From: Chytridium lagenaria
Taxonomy: Eukaryota; Chytridiomycota; Chytridiomycetes; Chytridiales; Chytridiaceae
Length of the DNA stretch: 64,000 bases
Reading direction: 5' to 3'
NCBI GenBank assembly: GCA_025449115.1
Contig: JAHLKC010000024.1
Coordinates: forward strand, 1 to 64,000
The notes beneath the pieces were generated by a model. The model was not told the origin of the DNA. It ran no database searches and saw nothing but the letters and a program-made list of their open reading frames with translations. Positions 58,380 through 64,000 of the stretch are shown one piece after another. Position 1 is the first letter of the stretch; every line of letters starts with the position of its first letter. The position numbers and the translations under genes were made by a program.

Positions 58380-61300
58380 AAAACTGCAGCGTCACAAAAT
58401 GACTTCTGGTTCTTTGGTGATGGAAGAAAAGATGGAACCACGAGCGGAGATTCCTTCAGCCGTGGATAGCATTATTGCCCAAAGAATTTGACGACGTTGT
58501 TGGAATGAGAATTATAACCGCAAATATCTTATCAGGTTGGGCGAAATCTGTGTTGGCTCTCTTGATCTGTGTCGTATTATTATTAAGTTCTTACACGTGA
58601 GATGGGAAGAGAGGCTGGTGGGCTGCCAGGAATTTTGGGTTGTTGTATTTATGTGGTAGTCTACAAAGTAATGCGAGCTACATACGCGACTACGTGGCTC
58701 GGACGTGGAATATTGGGCAAAAAAGTGCCCACAACTCAAGCAAGATCGCCATTGTCTACAGTGTTCAAAGTGTACTACTATGGCATAGAGCTCAGCATTG
58801 CTCATCTCGCATTCAAGGAACTATGTGAGAAGTTTCAAGGTTCCCACCAGTAAAAGTCGAAAAAGGGAAGGAAAAAGAAAAGGATGAGGGAAAAGGGAAA
58901 GCAAATCGTGTGAGCATGGCGAAGTTCTCTGTTGGGTCAATGGAATTTATGGATGAGGTTTTAGACATGAATAATAAAGATCAGTTTTCATCTGCCCTTT
59001 ATTCAAGCTCTTTACCTTCTACAAAGCCTTTGTGTGATTTGTGCGAACATCATCGATTGAAATCTTTGGTTGGTGAGCTGATGCCAGGATCTTCCCGTCA
59101 TAGAGCTTGTGTTGACTCGGGATGTACTGGGCATATTATGCCAGAGACTCGCTCATGCTGTCACGGGTCCACAAAATCCCTATTGTCTATACCAGTGCGA
59201 GTAATCATACATTGAGCACAACGGGGGAAACTGTGGACTTACCTATCTTGGGGGGAACTACGATTAAGGTATTGAACTGGCACCGGATGTCTCTGGGACA
59301 CTCTTGTCTGTGTATCAATTACTGTGTCAAGGACTGGACGTCTGGTTTAATCACGATGATATGACCGTCAACATTGGTCGATTAGGGGAAAAACCCATCA
59401 TCAGTGAAAAAGGGTCCGCTGCGGGGTTCTATATTGACATTGATGACCCCTCCGCTGTTCATTCAGCCAACCTGGCTTCATTGTATTTTGCAACCGAATC
59501 GATGGAAGCTCATAAGTGGCACGAGCGGTTTGGTCATAGCAACTTTCATTACCTTGCGGATACAATTAAACACAAGGCCGCGGTGGTCTTCCTGATCTTA
59601 AACTGGACCCAAGAGCGCGTTTTGCGATCCCTGTGTCCATGCGAAAATTCACAAAAGCCCTTCAAATCTACGGCTCCTCTTCATCATGACCTTCTTCGCA
59701 CGGTTGATCTGGATATATCATTCCCACCAAAAAGCAACCCTTCGTTAGGCGGTGCTACCTGTTTTATGGTGGCTATTGGCTCGTTTTCGGTCGGACTTCA
59801 ATGCAAACGGCCTCCGTGAGATCGGGGCTTGGTTTGAACGTCAAACGGGTTTAAAGATTAAAGCCTTCGAATGGAGAAAGCTGGTGAGAACATAACCTCG
59901 GTTATGAAAGCTATTTGTCAAGATCTTGGCATTGAGCTCCATATCGCCAACACCGACCAACATCAACAAAATGGTCGTATTGAACGGTTCTTTCGATCTC
60001 TCTGAGATAATGTCCGTGCCATGTTAGTCCGCGCGGAGGCTCCGGAGAGTCTTTGGGGTGAGGCGGCATTAACATATATTTACCTTTACAATCGCATCAT
60101 TTACAGCCATACCCACCCGCTTGGGAAAACACCGTTTGAGGTTCTCCTGGGTGTTGCGCCAAATGTCGCGCATTTGAGACCCTGGGGGGTGTATTGCATA
60201 TGGAGGTGTTGAATTTAAACGAGGGGAACCCTGTCCTCTTATGTCAGAAGCTGTTGTGGGTCGGTTTACAGGCTATAGTGATGCGGATGGTCATAATTTT
60301 CGCGAGCGGACTTACCGCATTCTTCTGGACCATGACAACCTGGACTCTGTTTACACTACTCGCAATGCTGTATTCTTTGAAGACGTGGTTCATCGTGATT
60401 GTATTCCTCCGTCTAGCGCTCCTCCACTGGTTGAATCGTGGCCGGATGATACTGATGATCCGGTTCGTCGTCACCCTCGTGCTGTGACGTCCGAGGCTAT
60501 TGTTCCACCTCCCTTAGAAGAAACAGTATCACTGGTTATGCCTATTGTAATCCCGGCTGAAGACGGATGCCTCCAAGAAAGGGGAGATGACGGTGCTTGG
60601 GCTAGACTGGACAGGGAGACACACGTCGCTGAGAACTCGAATGTATTCTGGGTGATACAAGTGTTTTTAGGGAATATTTAAACAGGGAATGGAGTGATTC
60701 CAGCTAGATTGGACAGGGAGACACACGTCGCTGAGAACTCGAATGTATTCTGGGTGATACAAGTGTTTTTAGGGAATATTTAAACAGGGAATGGAGTGAT
60801 TCCCACGACACCGGCGGCGGCTTTTCCTACTCGATTACCTTCCACCCTCCTACGTACAAGACACCTGACCCTCGACCTACCAATTCTCGTTCATCGTCGG
60901 TACCTCGTGCTGCTAGTGCACCGGTCATGGAAGAGGGGGAACCAGTACCGTTGTTAACCTCGGAGGAACTGTCTCGCTCACCAACTCCTGCATCGGATCC
61001 GCCAATACCGTCTGCTCCTCGTAAACCTGGCTCTCGTCGGCAACCTGACGGCAAGGCTAAGAAAGAACCCCATGCCCCACCAACCCATAGTCCCGCATGC
61101 TCCGTGAATATCATGCAACTCACCTTGGTCAAGACCGCGTATCATTTAGAGTGTTTGAAATTCAAGATGAGGGCTTATTCGTGAACCGTTTTACTCAGGA
61201 AATAAATTGTTGAGTTCTCGTGGTCGCCCAACTTATCGGGATGTAACTGCGGGATCTGCATGAAGTACCCGTCCTGGTTAAAGGTCCATCAAGGAAGCTT

Positions 61301-61900
61301 TAAAAGCTGCCTATGCTGACAAGTGGCGGGTAGCTATTGAGACGGAGTTACAACACCACAAATTGAAAGGTACATGGAAATTGGTACCCCTACCTCCGGG
61401 TCGGAAACTGCTGAAGTCCGCGAGGGTTCTGATGGTTAAATTCAATGACGATCGTGGAAACTTTTAAAGCTCGTGCTATTACTTACGGTTGCCATAAATT
61501 CTTGGAGTAGATTTTACTGAAACGTGGTCGCCGACGGAGTTCGCTTAATGCGTTTCGACTTTTGTTGGTGTCGAAGGCTCAACGTTGCATGAAAACTCGT
61601 CAAGGTGATTTCACTAGTGCTTTCTTGAATTCCGCGGTGGATGTTGACGGCCGTCTGTTTATGCAGCTATTACCAGGTACTGAAACTCCGGCAACTCAAG
61701 GTTTAGGTGCAGAGATCCTTCACTGGCGGGAATGCTTGGGGAAAATCATTGTTGTTGTTGTCAATCCTCGTTTAGTTCTGCGGGAGATTACCTTATCAGC
61801 TATTCTTGTTTTGCCCCACGCTCGTTAGAATTGTATTAGCCAAGCCTCAGGTGAGACCGTTGTTGTTTTGTCTGAAGTTCCTATAATAAAGAGAGTTGCG
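58380..61900 (+). mobile_element. Degenerate, truncated Ty1/copia retrotransposon
   Basis: Plus-strand gag-pol remains in many frames with stops. Protease: HRACVDSGCTGHIMPE (about 59100-59145, DSG active site). GAG-pre-integrase: EAHKWHERFGHSNFHYLADT (about 59505-59570) with a later CPCE pair of the HHCC zinc site. Integrase core: ICQDLGIELHIANTDQHQQN with NGRIERFF (59915-60000), then GKTPFEVLLGV. Reverse transcriptase start: WRVAIETELQHHKLKGTWKL, VPLPPGRKLL, then GDFTSAFLNSAVDVDGRLFM (61325-61670). The YVDD motif, RNase H and both LTRs are not seen, so the element is 3'-truncated and inactive. The domain order protease-integrase-RT identifies the copia class. Confidence 0.85.
60601..60803 (+). 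repeat. 102-bp tandem duplication inside the copia remnant
   Basis: Copy 1 (60601-60702) and copy 2 (60703-60803) differ only at CTAGAC/CTAGAT and at the very end. Each contains a TAA, so the element was already dead or died here. Confidence 0.95.
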
Positions 61901-62373
61901 TCAATGAAGGAGCAGTTGGCCGAGTCATTTTCCTTGTCAAAGTATAGTAGGCAAGGAAAGAAGAAAGAATGTGTTTATTAGGTACGGACTGCGCAACTCA
62001 CCTTGCGTGCTTCCACAAACCTTTGTTGGTGAAAACCTCAAAAACAGAAAAACTGACAACAGACTGACGCTCGTGCGGGGTTATGTCCTATAGTACAAAA
62101 CCGACAACTAGTAATAAATTTTCGTCGAATTTCAGATCGCATACTAGCATCTAGCATGGTATGCTAAGAGGATAATAAATAGTGAATAGCATTTTCGAGT
62201 AGGATGCCTGGACAAACCTATACTTTTGTATACCGTGCTGTTGTCAAATTCATTTTGTAAATGCTGTGAAATGTTCAATAAAACAGTAAGCATATTTTGC
62301 AAGATGCTATTTGTACAGCTTTTCCTTTACCCTCCTGCTTGTACACTAACAAAGTCTTTAGGATTTTTCATGG

Positions 62374-62415
62374 TAAGTCTTACTTACCTTACACAGTAAG
62401 TCTTTACTTACTGTA
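62374..62415. repeat. Two adjacent GTAAG palindromes
   Basis: GTAAGT-ctt-ACTTAC (62374-62388) and ACAGTAAGT-cttt-ACTTACTGT (62394-62415). Further ACAGTAAGCA words lie at about 62284 and 62420. Confidence 0.8.
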
Positions 62416-63071
62416 GACAGTAAGCAGGTTTCTCACGATATTTATATATATGTCGCCGTTGGGTTATCCCTGTTGGCCGCCCATTTGTATCTTTGAACTT
62501 TGTTTTATTTGTATATATCTCTCTTCTTCCTCCCCTCGCTCACTTATACCCACTGTCTATATGTTTATTTATTATTTATGTTTATGTTGAGCGAGAGGGT
62601 CTTACAAATAATGAGAAGTAGATGTCCCATCCCAAAACCTGTCCCCAGTCCTGTCCGGGTCCAGGTCCAGGTCTTCTCAAGGTACACACGCGCCTATCTC
62701 TGAGTATTAAGTAGTCTTACCAGAAGGTGCCCCCGTCGGGTCTTTGGACACACCACGTATGTTCCGTGGCGTTGGGTGCTGTAAAGCCCTAATCAGCAAA
62801 CCCCCCTTTGGCTCACAGCTGGAAAGATAGAGTATTAACACAGCTTCCCCTTGTCATCATCACTTGGGTTTTGAGATTGCCCTCAGCACTGGGAACACTA
62901 AGAAAACGCCATTACCGCCATGACGATGGACGGAATGGGCAAAAATGGTTGTAGGAAGACTACTTGAGAATGCTGCGGCTAAGAATATTATATTCCTTGT
63001 TCGCTTGTGCGTTTCCCTCTATGACTTCTAAAGCCTTGACCACCATGGAGAGAGAAATCACTGTGTCACGC

Positions 63072-63108
63072 TATACTCATCCTTGGAGGTTATCCAAGGA
63101 TGAGTATA
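63072..63108. repeat. Perfect inverted repeat, 16-bp arms, 5-nt loop
   Basis: TATACTCATCCTTGGA and its exact reverse complement flank the loop GGTTA. Confidence 0.95.
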
Positions 63109-63749
63109 TCCAAGATGCAGGTGGCTGCAACTCCTCTTTTGCTGAGGCAAGGATTCTGTTTGCTGTACAGCTTAACTGTTCCCAACAAGTTCTACCAAAA
63201 CAAAAATGGAAAAAACAACGAAAAACAATAACAAAAGAACCTAGGTCAGGGATCACACATACCTAGGTGGGAAGTGCTCAAGGATGTTAAATCCTGTTCA
63301 TACGCAACCAATTTAATAGACTGCTTTACTTTAGTCATCATGTTTGAATGTTTATTGATTTAGTTAGCTGGAAATTTTTTCGCTATTTAGTGTAAGTTTT
63401 CCGCGTACAAAATACGCGGATCAACTTTGCTATTAAACTATTTCACATAGTATGCTTTGAGCCCAGCTTACAGTAACTACCGTTCAACCTCAGTGATATA
63501 CACCAAACTAAGGGTTGTGATTTTGCAAGCGTATGTGATTGTAAGTGAAATCAGAATATCTGCATGAGCTTTGTAGTTAAAGCACTTGGCAAAAATCAGA
63601 AACTTCTGTATCACAAAGATTATTTGACCGTAGATTATTGTCACCTGAAGGGTGATATTTGCTTCAACACAAAGCAAATATAATTACTTGATCAGGAAAG
63701 AAACTAACATTGAGACTTTCTGTTTAAGCAGAAACAGCACACTGTTGCC

Positions 63750-63757
63750 TATAAATA
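63750..63757 (+). promoter_or_regulatory. TATA box near the right edge
   Basis: TATAAATA in the same sequence setting (CTATAAATACG) as the AA9 copy 3 TATA box. A pyrimidine-rich leader follows (TTTCTCTCCTCACTTACAATC). No ATG-led coding exon is recognised before the window ends. Confidence 0.35.
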
Positions 63758-64000
63758 CGGCCAGGTGACCTTCTTGTTCAATCCAAAATTTTCACTACTA
63801 TTATATTTCTCTCCTCACTTACAATCACCTTCCCACTCTGACAAAGGAGGGAGTCCATCCACGCTCGTAGGAGTTTACCAAGCCTCAAAATTGCGGAAGG
63901 AAGCCGTTTTAACATGTTCAAATCTGATCTCATCTACCTAGGGTCCTGCTCATGCCGCTCTTGCACTCACAGGCAACTAGATAGCCTGTCAAAGCCATTG

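Larger units (their letters stand above)
61901..64000. other. Right-end non-coding region with palindromes
   Basis: No convincing gene in 2.1 kb. The one 100-codon frame (62964-63266) is interrupted in character by a perfect palindrome and has no family features. Two short palindromes lie near 62374-62415, and a TATAAATA box near the right end may belong to a gene starting beyond the window. Confidence 0.5.

Noticed and set aside
62964..63266. 100-codon plus-strand frame
   Set aside because: It spans the perfect 37-nt palindrome, has no recognisable features and lies in otherwise non-coding DNA.
1..64000. tRNA, rRNA or CRISPR features
   Set aside because: No cloverleaf-like element with a T-loop GTTCRANNC, no rRNA-like stretch and no spaced identical repeats were found by eye. 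A covariance-model scan would be needed to exclude tRNAs fully.

Overview
This window is eukaryotic nuclear DNA, most probably from a zoosporic (chytrid-type) fungus. Genes are split by short GT-AG introns, mostly 50-100 bp. Intergenic DNA is AT-rich, with TATAAA-type boxes before several genes. The gene content also fits: AA9 lytic polysaccharide monooxygenases, BIM1-like (X325) copper proteins, a family C GPCR, an Iml2/TTC39 protein and a copia remnant. There is no rRNA, CRISPR array, bacterial operon or recognisable tRNA. The species call is inference.

Layout. 1-4.4 kb: an Iml2/TTC39 gene running off the left edge and a small membrane-protein gene, both minus. 5.1-7.2 kb: a SnoaL-like protein with an unusual repeat tail. 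7.4-7.9 kb: a decayed gene fragment. 8.3-9.5 kb: a short-chain dehydrogenase. 9.5-12.2 kb: little or no coding. 12.2-14.2 kb: an unknown gene whose last exon is a 60-bp minisatellite. 15-19.3 kb: a charged nuclear-type protein and a four-TM protein with a disordered N-terminus. 19.5-24.6 kb: a coding fragment, then an arrestin-SH3 protein. 25.3-31.8 kb: three tandem AA9 genes sharing an undescribed C-terminal module. 32.6-34.6 kb: a small tail-anchored protein and a Thr-rich, Cys-tailed protein. 35.9-40.8 kb: a second arrestin-SH3 protein. 41.3-43.8 kb: two divergent BIM1-like genes. 46-48 kb: a membrane alpha/beta-hydrolase. 48.8-54.3 kb: a family C GPCR with a LamG ectodomain. 55.3-57 kb: a DctA/GltP-type carrier. 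58.4-61.9 kb: a degenerate Ty1/copia element. 61.9-64 kb: non-coding with hairpins.

Themes. Five secreted proteins begin their mature chain with histidine (3 AA9, 2 BIM1-like) and lie within 18 kb, suggesting a locus tied to plant-polymer attack and copper handling. Two arrestin-like proteins, both carrying SH3 domains, flank the AA9 cluster. Caution: many evident genes contain single-base frameshifts. This suggests residual long-read indel error, although some breaks could be genuine. Exon coordinates are hand-derived.
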